Shown here piece by piece: positions 42,699 to 54,099 of a DNA stretch of 64,000 nucleotides. Under the pieces are notes generated by a model. The model searched no databases and was not told the DNA's origin. It worked only from the letters and a program-made list of their open reading frames with translations. Numbering within the stretch: the first letter of the stretch is position 1; each line of letters opens with the position of its first letter. The stretch is from Candidatus Nyctobacter psychrophilus. GTDB taxonomy: Bacteria; Vulcanimicrobiota; Vulcanimicrobiia; Vulcanimicrobiales; Vulcanimicrobiaceae. The position numbers and the translations under genes were made by a program. Where the stretch lies: the NCBI GenBank assembly GCA_014305025.1, contig JACRTY010000020.1:1-64000 (forward strand). Reading direction: 5' to 3'.

Positions 42699-44002
42699 GC
42701 CGGCACCGGATCGCACACGACTTCGCCGAGGAGGTCGAGCGCACGCGCGAGCTGCGCGTCGGTGATCACCGGCGGCGGTGCGAAGGTGACCGCTTCGCCG
42801 CCGAGCCCTGACTGGAGAAGCATCAATCCGCGCGCGAGCGACTGCACGACGCAAGCCGTTGCGTAGCTCGCCTCGGCAAACTCGATGGCCCACAACATGC
42901 CGCGGCCGCGTACATCCACGATGGCGGGATGTTGCCGTACAAGTGCCTGGAATGCTGCGGCGATGGCCGGTTCCCGAGCGCGAGCCACGCGTGCGATGTC
43001 GCAGCGTTCGATTTCGTCGAGGTTCGCGAGCGCTGCCGCGCAACCCATCGGGTTACCGAGATAGGTCGAGGTGTGCAACGCTTCGCCCGTCGACGGCTGC
43101 CAGGCGCTCGCGACCTCGCCACAAAGAACCGTTGCGGAGATCGGAAACCCCCCGCCGAGCGCTTTCCCGAGGCACAAAATGTCGGGCCGAACCGCTTCGC
43201 GCTCGCACGCGAACAGCGTACCGGTTCGCCCCAGACCCGTATAGATCTCGTCGAGGATCAGCAGCACGCCGTAACGCGTGCACAGCTCGCGTAACCCGCG
43301 CAGAAAGCCGTCGGGCGGAACGATGACGCCGGCGCGGCCTTGGATGGGTTCGACGATGACGGCACCGATGGCCGAGTCTTTCTTCAACGCTTTGCCGACG
43401 GCATCGAGCGAACGGTCGAGCGCCTTCGGATGTCGCGCATCCGGAAACGGCGCGAACGTCGTCGTACCGCGCAATTGTGCGCGCCACGGATCGCGGAATT
43501 TCGCGATCCCGCACACCTCAAGCGCTCCGTAACCCAGGCCATGGTAACCGCCCGCGAATGCAAGGGCCTTGGGCTCGCCGACCGCGAGAGACGCGCTTTT
43601 CAGGGCGAAGTCGATCGTTTCGCTTCCGCTCGAACAGAGGAAGATCTTCGGTTCGTCGACCGGCGCAAGGGCAGCCAGGCGGGAGAGCAGCCGCGTCCGC
43701 ACGCCGGTCGGGTGCACGTCGCCCATGCCGTGCGGCAGCCGTGCCGCCTGTTCGGCAATCGCCCGGGCGACGGCCGCATTCGCGTGCCCCGTCGTTGCAA
43801 CGCCGAACGCGGCAGTGCAGTCGAGGTAGCGGTTGCCGTCGACGTCGGTGACGAGCGCGCCCGACGCCGACTCCCAGAAGACCGGAAAGTCGCGCCCAAG
43901 ATAGGTGACGCCGCGCGTTTCCGTGCGCGCCAGCGCTGCGGCGAGTTCGAGCGAACGCGGACCGGGAATCGGCGTCACGATCGCTTCGAGTGCGTCGCTC
44001 AT
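42695..44002 (-). CDS. Class III PLP-dependent aminotransferase
   Basis: The product is 435 residues. It has the class-III fold: DVDGNRYLDCTAAFGVATTGHA, LCSSGSETIDFALKSA, the EPIQGRAGVIVPP and LILDEIYTGLGRTGT strands, and the PLP lysine in LCLGKALGGGFPI. It moves an amino group to or from an aldehyde or keto acid. Right after a LuxC-like aldehyde-forming reductase, amination of that aldehyde is a natural hypothesis. It overlaps both neighbours (ATGA upstream, GTGA downstream). Confidence 0.9.
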   Translation of the reverse strand: MSDALEAIVTPIPGPRSLELAAALARTETRGVTYLGRDFPVFWESASGALVTDVDGNRYLDCTAAFGVATTGHANAAVARAIAEQAARLPHGMGDVHPTGVRTRLLSRLAALAPVDEPKIFLCSSGSETIDFALKSASLAVGEPKALAFAGGYHGLGYGALEVCGIAKFRDPWRAQLRGTTTFAPFPDARHPKALDRSLDAVGKALKKDSAIGAVIVEPIQGRAGVIVPPDGFLRGLRELCTRYGVLLILDEIYTGLGRTGTLFACEREAVRPDILCLGKALGGGFPISATVLCGEVASAWQPSTGEALHTSTYLGNPMGCAAALANLDEIERCDIARVARAREPAIAAAFQALVRQHPAIVDVRGRGMLWAIEFAEASYATACVVQSLARGLMLLQSGLGGEAVTFAPPPVITDAQLARALDLLGEVVCDPVPA

Positions 44003-45225
44003 TGCCGATAGATAGCCCGCACGAAGGGAAGAATCCGCCCCTCGCCACCGTGCTCGCCACCGAGCGGCGGCGCTTGCAGCCGCCCGAGCAAGGCGATCCG
44101 CGATGCGCCGCTTTGCCGGGCGACGGCCTCAACGTCCGGGCGCTTGCCGGCGACCACCCCGAAGGCTTCCAGCGGCAGCGCGTGGCGCTGCACGTACGCA
44201 AGCGCCTCCTGCGGCCCGTCGACGGGATAGACGGCCAAGGTCCGAGGCAGCAGCGGAGGCGGTTCATCGACCGGCGGATCGTACGCGACGAGGTGCGGCG
44301 AAACGATGCCGTCGTAAACGGCGCCGCGACCGGCGGCCGCGCGAAAAAGTGCCGCCCGGCGATAGGCGGCGACGGCCGCCGGCGCCCGGCGGAATCCAGC
44401 CGGAAACTCGATCGCAACGTGATCGCACGCCCGCGCCACCGTAGGCGCGAACTCGCGCGGCGCGATCGCTCCGCCGCGCTCGACAAAGAGCGCGTGCAGC
44501 GAAAGACATCCGTCGCCATCGTAGAGCAGTGCGTCGCGCGCTGCGTCGCGCGCCACGCTGATTGCCGCCATCTCGTCGCACAACGCTTCTCGGGCGACAT
44601 AAGCGATGCTCGTACGATGACCGAAAGCAACGAAGCGCGTTTGCGCTGCAAGCTGCGCGCGAATCGCCCTGAGCGCGGCGTCACTTCCATACGCGAGGAC
44701 AACCTGGGCATCGCTGAGGTGCGCGCGCGATTGCGCGGGGTCACCGCCCTCCCAGACTTCGACGGTGACGCGTTGCGCCAACGCCGGTTCTTCCTCGGCC
44801 AGCGTCTCCACGAATGCCGCCGCGAGCCGATCATCGCGGTCCTTCACCGTCACCTGCGCCTTGGCGCACAACGCGAAGACGAGCGCCGGCAGGGCGACGC
44901 CGATCGTCGTGTCGCTCGCCACGATGACGGCCGGGGAAGCGCCGCGGAAAGACACGGGCGGGCGCCCCGCCCGCTCGACGAAGCCGTCCAGCGCTGCGAC
45001 GGACCCAAGTTCGCCCGCGATCGTTGCTTCAATGGCGCTGCGATCGATTGACTCGAAAAGCCGATCCAGAGCAAAATCGACGACCGGCTCGGTGTAGCCC
45101 GTCCGCTCCATGACGGCGCGCGTGGCACGAATGCGTGGCGGAAAGTCTGCGTTGCACCACCGTTCCGCTGCAGCGGCGAGCGCGGCAACGATTCGGCCGG
45201 CCGCGAGTTCTCCGTGCCCTTGCAC
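43999..45225 (-). CDS. LuxC-like acyl-CoA/acyl-protein reductase
   Basis: The product is 408 residues from GTG 45225. It has the LuxC-family (aldehyde-dehydrogenase-like) layout: VIVASDTTIGVALPALVFALCAKA, AYGSDAALRAIRAQL, FGHRTSIAYV and the catalytic cysteine C240 in YDGDGCLSLHALFVE. LuxC reduces an acyl thioester to a fatty aldehyde with NADPH. It is directly preceded by a LuxE-like gene, as in the fatty-acid-reductase pair of luminous bacteria, but no luxA, luxB or luxD is present. Confidence 0.85.
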   Translation of the reverse strand: MQGHGELAAGRIVAALAAAAERWCNADFPPRIRATRAVMERTGYTEPVVDFALDRLFESIDRSAIEATIAGELGSVAALDGFVERAGRPPVSFRGASPAVIVASDTTIGVALPALVFALCAKAQVTVKDRDDRLAAAFVETLAEEEPALAQRVTVEVWEGGDPAQSRAHLSDAQVVLAYGSDAALRAIRAQLAAQTRFVAFGHRTSIAYVAREALCDEMAAISVARDAARDALLYDGDGCLSLHALFVERGGAIAPREFAPTVARACDHVAIEFPAGFRRAPAAVAAYRRAALFRAAAGRGAVYDGIVSPHLVAYDPPVDEPPPLLPRTLAVYPVDGPQEALAYVQRHALPLEAFGVVAGKRPDVEAVARQSGASRIALLGRLQAPPLGGEHGGEGRILPFVRAIYRQ

Positions 45226-45226
45226 G

Positions 45227-46333
45227 TCAGCGTACGCGGGCGATCAGATCTTCGGCAACGAGCGAACATCCCCGCGGAGCCGCATCGAGTTCGCGCTCGA
45301 GCAGAACGATGCCGCCGCCGCTTGCGTAGCCGCGATCCTCGGTATCGATGGCGACGACCGACGAGCGGTTGCCCAGATCGACGTGCCGTAGAAATCCGGC
45401 CTCTCCATCGTTGACCTGCCGCCCTTCAGCGTCGACGACCAGGGTGCGCAGCCACGGCGGTGAGCGCTTGACCCGTATCGTGGAGTCACGGCTCTCGACC
45501 CCGTCGTAATACTGGCTGACCAATTCGGTCATGCCATACTCGCCCACGATCGAGGCGGCGGTAATTCCGAATGCGGTCTCGAGCCGAGCGTAGAGTTCGG
45601 TCCGTTCGACGACGCGCGCTCGTCCTTTGAAGCCGCCGGTCTCCATAATGCGTGAGCCGGCCGGAGCGGCGAAACGCTGCGCGTTCGCTTCGAGCGCATC
45701 GAGCAGCGCGACCAAAGCGAAGGCGGTCCCGGCGAGGCACACCGGCTGCGCATCGGCAACCGCCGACTCCCACGCGTGCACGAACCCTGCAGCGTCGACG
45801 CCGCGGTCCTCGTCGAAAAGATACTCCGCGTGACCGTCGCCTCGCAAGACGGATACCGTCCCCATCATGTAGCCTAGCGACGAATGCCGCCGCAGGCGCG
45901 GGTTGGGAACGACGTTCAAGTACCGAAGTTTCGCCCGGTCCGGAAGGATGAACCGATCGAACCCCGCCAGCAACGCGGCATCGTACAAGCGCGCACGTGC
46001 GATGCAGTGCCGGCCCGCTACGTCCGCCGTCGTGCCGCTCGTATGAAAGATCAGCTCCGCTTCGCGCGGATCGCACGTCGCTAGGACGGCGTCTTTGAAG
46101 GCGCTCGCGGGTGCAGCCGGAATCTCGCGCCAAGTTCGCGGCCGATGCGCGGGGTCGATTCCGAACGTTGCGGCGTAGCGCGCATACGGAGCGTTTCGTT
46201 CGAGCTGATACCCGCACGTTGCGCGCGCCAGTTCATCGAAGCGCGCCTCATCACAGCCCGGGCCACCGGCCGCCCAATTCGCGACGATGCCCAGGAATGC
46301 GTCGTCCAACTCGCGCGCCCGCGCGTCGTTCAC
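45227..46333 (-). CDS. LuxE-like acyl-protein synthetase
   Basis: The product is 368 residues from GTG 46333 (GTGA overlap upstream). The adenylation motif FHTSGTTADVAGRH near residue 100 and ETGGFKGRARVV plus GEYGMTELVSQYYDG are typical of LuxE/PaaK-like enzymes. A cysteine about 12 residues from the C-terminus (RGCSLVAEDL) matches the acyl-acceptor cysteine of LuxE. It would activate a carboxylate as acyl-AMP and hold it as a thioester for the LuxC-like reductase encoded next. The chain length or type of acid is unknown. Confidence 0.85.
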   Translation of the reverse strand: MNDARARELDDAFLGIVANWAAGGPGCDEARFDELARATCGYQLERNAPYARYAATFGIDPAHRPRTWREIPAAPASAFKDAVLATCDPREAELIFHTSGTTADVAGRHCIARARLYDAALLAGFDRFILPDRAKLRYLNVVPNPRLRRHSSLGYMMGTVSVLRGDGHAEYLFDEDRGVDAAGFVHAWESAVADAQPVCLAGTAFALVALLDALEANAQRFAAPAGSRIMETGGFKGRARVVERTELYARLETAFGITAASIVGEYGMTELVSQYYDGVESRDSTIRVKRSPPWLRTLVVDAEGRQVNDGEAGFLRHVDLGNRSSVVAIDTEDRGYASGGGIVLLERELDAAPRGCSLVAEDLIARVR

Positions 46334-46752
46334 CGCTCGAGCCGAATCGCTTCGATCTTCAGGCAGCGGTCGACGACGACGTCCAGTCCCGCAGCGTCGG
46401 CCAACGCAATTGCCTCTGCGTTGACGACGCCGTACTGAAACCAAATCGCCTTGGCGCCGGCGGCAATGGCCTCACGCGCGACCGCAACTGCCTCGGACGC
46501 GCGACGGAAGACGTCGACGATGTCAGGCGAGCCTCGCTCGGCGGCATAGGCCTCGAGCGAACCGTACGCCGAAACGCCGTCGATCGCTGCGGCGCCGGGG
46601 TTGATCGGCGTGACATCGAAGCGTTCCATCCGGCGCAACCGCGTGAAGACGTCGTGGCTCGGTCGCGCGGGGTTGGGTGAAGCGCCCACGACCGCGATGG
46701 TGTGCGAACGCCGCAGCAGGTCGTCGATTGCGGTGCTGCTCTCGATGATCAC
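46330..46752 (-). CDS. CoA-binding domain protein (YccU-like)
   Basis: The product is 140 residues from GTG 46752, overlapping the upstream stop. It has the CoA-binding Rossmann pattern: [59 protein letters not shown] and the end [12 protein letters not shown]. Such stand-alone domains bind CoA or acyl-CoA; their function is not established. It overlaps the LuxE-like gene, which handles acyl groups. Confidence 0.92.
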   Translation of the reverse strand: MIIESSTAIDDLLRRSHTIAVVGASPNPARPSHDVFTRLRRMERFDVTPINPGAAAIDGVSAYGSLEAYAAERGSPDIVDVFRRASEAVAVAREAIAAGAKAIWFQYGVVNAEAIALADAAGLDVVVDRCLKIEAIRLER

Positions 46753-47423
46753 TTCTTCCGGCGAGGAGCGGGCGATGGACGCGGCGTGCCGCGGTGTTCG
46801 GCCGTGAACGCCGTCTGATTGGCCGCCGATTTATCCTCATAATTGGTCAGGCCCACCATGTCCGACGCGCCCTCGACGTAACCGTTGAAAGCAACGTTGC
46901 TTGCGCCTTGGGTGACGGTAAGATGGATCAAGCGCCCGTCGTAGGTGCCGGTCAGCGGGTACGGCTTTCCCTTGACGCGCCACGAGCCGGTCAATTCCCC
47001 GCCCGCGCCATTCTGACGAAGATCGAAATACGAATAGTCGGTGTGGTCGATATACTGGAGTTGCACTTCCCACGTGCCGTCGAGCGTGGCAAACGCGGGC
47101 GAGGTCGGCGTCGCGGTCGGTTCGGGCGCCGACGGCGCGGCGGAGGGAGCCGGGGAAGCGTTTGCGTTCGTGCGACCGCGCCGCCGCCCGCGCGGCGCAG
47201 CGGTCGGGGTGACCGTCGGCACCGGAACACCGCTGGGCAACGCGGTCGGCAAGGTCGTGGGCGCCACGGTCGCATTGAGGGACGGCCCGGGAACCGGCGG
47301 AGCCGGAGGAGCGGCCTGCGCCCCGACCCGCGTTCCGCTCGCCGGACCGAATCCGATCCCCAGAGCCACGCCGACGGTGAGTGCGAGCGTCCAGAGAGAA
47401 CGCGGGTGACCTGCCTGCTTCAA
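46749..47423 (-). CDS. Exported protein with proline-rich linker and beta domain
   Basis: The product is 224 residues from TTG 47423, which has GGAG eight bases upstream and places a signal peptide at the N-terminus ([21 protein letters not shown]). Residues about 35-105 are a proline/alanine/threonine-rich linker with a basic RGRRRGRTN patch. The C-terminal about 100 residues form a beta-strand domain ([49 protein letters not shown]) like lipocalin-type or DUF-type carriers. It heads the operon with the LuxE/LuxC-like genes, and its stop overlaps the next start. Confidence 0.7.
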   Translation of the reverse strand: MKQAGHPRSLWTLALTVGVALGIGFGPASGTRVGAQAAPPAPPVPGPSLNATVAPTTLPTALPSGVPVPTVTPTAAPRGRRRGRTNANASPAPSAAPSAPEPTATPTSPAFATLDGTWEVQLQYIDHTDYSYFDLRQNGAGGELTGSWRVKGKPYPLTGTYDGRLIHLTVTQGASNVAFNGYVEGASDMVGLTNYEDKSAANQTAFTAEHRGTPRPSPAPRRKK

Positions 47424-47519
47424 AAAGACGTCTCCACTCCTGCGGGCGCACCACACGACGGTCGCTCGCCGAAAAACCAACGCAGCGGGTTCGCGCCACG
47501 TTCCCGAGACTCATCTGTA

Positions 47520-47528
47520 TGCTATAAT
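47520..47528 (+). promoter_or_regulatory. Extended -10 promoter immediately before rpmE
   Basis: TGCTATAAT (TGn plus consensus TATAAT) ends ten bases before the rpmE GTG. No good -35 is visible. A transcription start about seven bases downstream would fall within three or so bases of the start codon, giving an almost leaderless mRNA. Confidence 0.65.
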
Positions 47529-47537
47529 CGGAGGGTT

Positions 47538-47807
47538 GTGAAAGCGAAGATTCATCCCACCTGGTATCCCGAAGCTCGCGTGCACTGCGCGTGCGGCAAC
47601 GTCTTTACGACTGGCTCGACGCTCAAAGAGATCGGCGTCGAGGTGTGCTCGGCATGCCACCCGCTCTTTACGGGCCAACAGAAATTCCTCGACACCGCCG
47701 GCCGCGTCGATAAGTTCAACCAGCGCCTGGCCGCCGCGGACAAGAAGCGCGCCGAAGCCTCCGAACGCAAGCGTCAGAAGGCGCAGGCCGCCGCCGCGGA
47801 GGCGTAA
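47538..47807 (+). CDS. rpmE: 50S ribosomal protein L31 (zinc form)
   Basis: The product is 89 residues from GTG 47538: [23 protein letters not shown]...[30 protein letters not shown], the full L31 pattern with the cysteine zinc ligands of the C+ type. About 20 lysine/alanine-rich residues extend the C-terminus. A GGAGGG sequence ends only three bases before the start codon, too close for a normal Shine-Dalgarno. It is followed by prfA, as in many bacteria. Confidence 0.95.
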   Translation: MKAKIHPTWYPEARVHCACGNVFTTGSTLKEIGVEVCSACHPLFTGQQKFLDTAGRVDKFNQRLAAADKKRAEASERKRQKAQAAAAEA

Positions 47808-47822
47808 GCGCCCGGTCGACCG

Positions 47823-48908
47823 ATGTTCAATTTCGAGCGCCTGGAGTCGCTCTCGCGGCGCTTTGACGAGATCGAAGCGGCCCTGGCCAACCCCGGCGAC
47901 ACCTTCGATCAGGCGCGCTTCACCGCGCTCGTTCGGGAGCGCTCGGCGCTCGAGGAGACGGTCGCAGCGTACCGCGCGCATGCGAAACTTCTGGCCGAAC
48001 TGCGCGACAATGAGGCATTGCTGTCCGACAAGAGCGATCCCGAACTTCACGCTCTCGCCGAAGAAGAGGCGCATGCGTTGAGCGAGCGGCGCACCGGGCT
48101 CGAAGCCGAGCTGACCGAGCTGATGGTACCGCGGGATCCCGACGACGACAAGGACGTCTTTGTGGAGATTCGCGCCGGTGCTGGTGGTGATGAAGCGGGC
48201 CTCTTTGCCGCCGAGCTTGCGCGGCTGTACGTGCGGTACGCCGAGTCCCTCGGCATGCACACCGAAATCCTGTCGCAAAGCGACAACGACGCGGGCGGCG
48301 TCAAGGAAATCGTCCTCGGCATCCGCGGCGGAGAACCGTACCGCTTTTTCAAGTACGAGAGCGGCGTGCATCGCGTGCAGCGCGTGCCGGCGACCGAATC
48401 GCAGGGCCGGGTGCACACGAGCACCGCGACGGTCGCCGTGCTGCTGGAAGTCGATGATGACGCCGCGGTGGAGATCAACCCCAAAGATTTGCAGATCGAC
48501 ACGTTCAAGTCGTCGGGCGCCGGCGGCCAGCACGTCAACAAGACCGAATCGGCCATTCGCATCACGCACGTTCCCTCCGGCGTGGTCGTCTCGTGCAGCG
48601 AGGAGCGTTCGCAGCTGCAAAACCGCGAACGCGCGATGACGATGCTGCGCAGCGTGCTGGCCGACCGCAAACGGCGGGAAGCTGAAGAAGCCGTCGGCAG
48701 TTTACGGCGCAGTCAGGTGGGCACGGGCGATCGGAGCGAAAAGATTCGCACCTATAACTTCCCGCAGGATCGCATCACGGATCACCGCATCAACGAAAAT
48801 TTCGGCAATGCCCGCGACATCATGGACGGCAATCTCGGGCGTATCGTCGCGCGGTTGCAGCAGGACGAGAAGTCGCGGCGGCTCGCCGGCGACGACGCAG
48901 CGGCTTAA
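47823..48908 (+). CDS. prfA: Peptide chain release factor 1
   Basis: The product is 361 residues. It terminates translation at UAA and UAG. Domain 3 has [15 protein letters not shown], whose GGQ hydrolyses peptidyl-tRNA; the [15 protein letters not shown] and [35 protein letters not shown]-type segments are typical of RF1. Its partner methyltransferase gene prmC follows 800 bases downstream, after an opposite-strand gene. The stop overlaps the convergent stop by three bases (TTAA). Confidence 0.97.
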   Translation: [361 protein letters not shown]

Positions 48909-49636
48909 CGCGTTGCGGCGGCGCGCTCGTGGGCACGGCGTTTTGGGCCGGAGATCGACCGAAATGCGGCCATACCGAACGTGATGCAGACGGGGTACGC
49001 GAGGCCGCCGGCATACGCCGCAGAAGTGTAGGCTCCCGTGCTCGACAGAACCGCGACCGTTCCAAGCGATATGCCGGCCACGCCGATTTGGAAAACGGAC
49101 CGCCATATCGAAACTTTTGTGTCAAACGTTTCCAGCGGGGTGAGCTCAAGGGCGTTTCGCTTGCGCAACGCGCGGCCGTACAGCATCGCGAAAATGAAGA
49201 AGACAGCCGCATAGCCGGAATCGTAGATGCCGTACAGCGGTAAGACGTCGCTCGAGTTCAGGGTTGTTGCGTGCGAAAATGTCATCCGAGCCATAAACTT
49301 CAGTGGATACGTGAAGAAGACGACGACGAAGAGCAGATACATGTTGAGCCAGATGGTGGTGGGGTCTTCCATGCCGTAGCGGCGAAAGAAGCGGTACTGC
49401 AAAAACCAAATGTACGCAAGCATTGCAAAGCTCAGTGCAAAGCCCGGAAACGCCTCCATCGTTCGCATAAGCTCGGCGAACGACTGCGGTACTTGCAGCG
49501 ATACGACGAGTAAGGTCAGCGAAAAGCCGAAGACGGCATCGCTGAAGCTTTCGATGCGGGACACGTGGTGGTGACCGCGGTGCCGGAAGCCGCGCACGAC
49601 GGCCGGGGAGCGTTCGTCGATCGCTTCGCGCAGCAT
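48905..49636 (-). CDS. TMEM175-family potassium-channel-like membrane protein
   Basis: The product is 243 residues with six hydrophobic helices. The first helix carries RIESFSDAVFGFSLTLL, the FSDAV signature of TMEM175 (DUF1211) proteins, which form leak-type potassium channels. The next helices include FALSFAMLAYIWFLQYRFFRRY. ATG 49636 is used; the 250-residue upstream extension runs over prmC on the other strand and is rejected. It sits between prfA and prmC but in opposite orientation. Confidence 0.85.
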   Translation of the reverse strand: MLREAIDERSPAVVRGFRHRGHHHVSRIESFSDAVFGFSLTLLVVSLQVPQSFAELMRTMEAFPGFALSFAMLAYIWFLQYRFFRRYGMEDPTTIWLNMYLLFVVVFFTYPLKFMARMTFSHATTLNSSDVLPLYGIYDSGYAAVFFIFAMLYGRALRKRNALELTPLETFDTKVSIWRSVFQIGVAGISLGTVAVLSSTGAYTSAAYAGGLAYPVCITFGMAAFRSISGPKRRAHERAAATR

Positions 49637-49696
49637 CCCGCGGGGCAGTTCGCGGACGCCCGGCGTCCAACCCGCGCGGCGGTCCGCGAGTAGCCC

Positions 49697-53064
<3,368 letters not shown>

Positions 53065-53068
<4 letters not shown>

Positions 53069-54099
53069 GCGACGCCGGCGAGGCGCGGCCTGACGTCGTG
53101 CTTGATCTGCCGCGGACGCGCCAGCTGTCGGTCGGCATGCGGGCCTACGCCGAAGAATTGTCAACGCGGCTGCCCCGCGTCGCGCCGGACCTGCGCTGCA
53201 CGACCGTTGCCCGCACGAGCGCGCTCGACCGGCACGAGCAAATCGACTTGGCGCTGCGCTTACGGCGCCTGCGTCCGCGCCTCGTCCATCATCTGTCGGT
53301 GTACGCACCGCTCGCCGGGCCACGGCCCTACATCGTCACGATCCACGACCTCATCCATCTGCGCTTTCCCGCCTACTTCAAGCGCAGCGTCGGCCCGTAT
53401 TATCGCACGGTCGTCCGGTTCGTGGCGAGGCGCGCAGCGCGCATCATCACCGACGACGAACGCACCGTCGGCGACCTCGAGCGGTTTCTCGGCGTGCAAC
53501 CACGCCACGTCCGCATCGTGCCGCTCGGAACCGACGATGCATACCATGTCGACACCGAGGGCCCCGCTGCCGCGCAAAGGCCGTACTTCATCTACTCCGG
53601 CAACCGGCGAGAGCACAAGAACCTCGTCGCGCTGTTGCGCGCGTGGGAAGGACTCGACCCGAGCCTCGCAGTCGACCTTGCGCTGACCGGCAACGATGAC
53701 GGCGACTTTGGCGGCGCGCCGCGGCCACAGCGCGCGCACGGCGAATTACGCTTTCTCGGCGAATTGAGCGCCCCCGACCTCGCGCAGCGCTATCGCGGCG
53801 CGGTCGCACTCGTGTATCCGTCGCTGTGCGAGGGATTCGGCCTGCCGATGCTCGAGGCGGCCGCCGTCGGCACGCCCGTCATCGCCAGCAGCGAAGCGGT
53901 TCCCGGCGTCTTGCGACCGTACGTGCAGACGTTTGCACCACACGACGTCGCCGCGCTGGTGCGAACGATGGAGCGGGCGCTCGCGCAGCGCATCGACTGC
54001 GCGGACGCGCGCCGCATCGCCCGAGCGCTGACCTGGGACCGCTGCGCGGAGCGAACGGCCGAGGTGTACCGCGAACTCTTGGCGGAAGAGCGGCGCTGA
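53065..54099 (+). CDS. Family 4 glycosyltransferase
   Basis: The product is 344 residues from GTG 53065. It has the GT-B fold: N-terminal GMRAYAEEL, HHLSVYAPLAGPRPYIVTIHDLIHLRFP, then the C-terminal FIYSGNRREHKNLVALLRAWEGL, LGELSAPDLAQRYRGAVALVYPSLCEGFGLPMLEAAAVGTPVIAS, which includes the EGFGLPMLE nucleotide-sugar motif. It probably adds hexose to an envelope glycan together with the GT2 gene before it. Its stop overlaps the next start (TGATG). Confidence 0.92.

Noticed and set aside
47511-48620. 369-codon open frame on the minus strand
   Set aside because: It is antisense to prfA and rpmE, both certain, and its composition is that of a shadow frame in GC-rich DNA.
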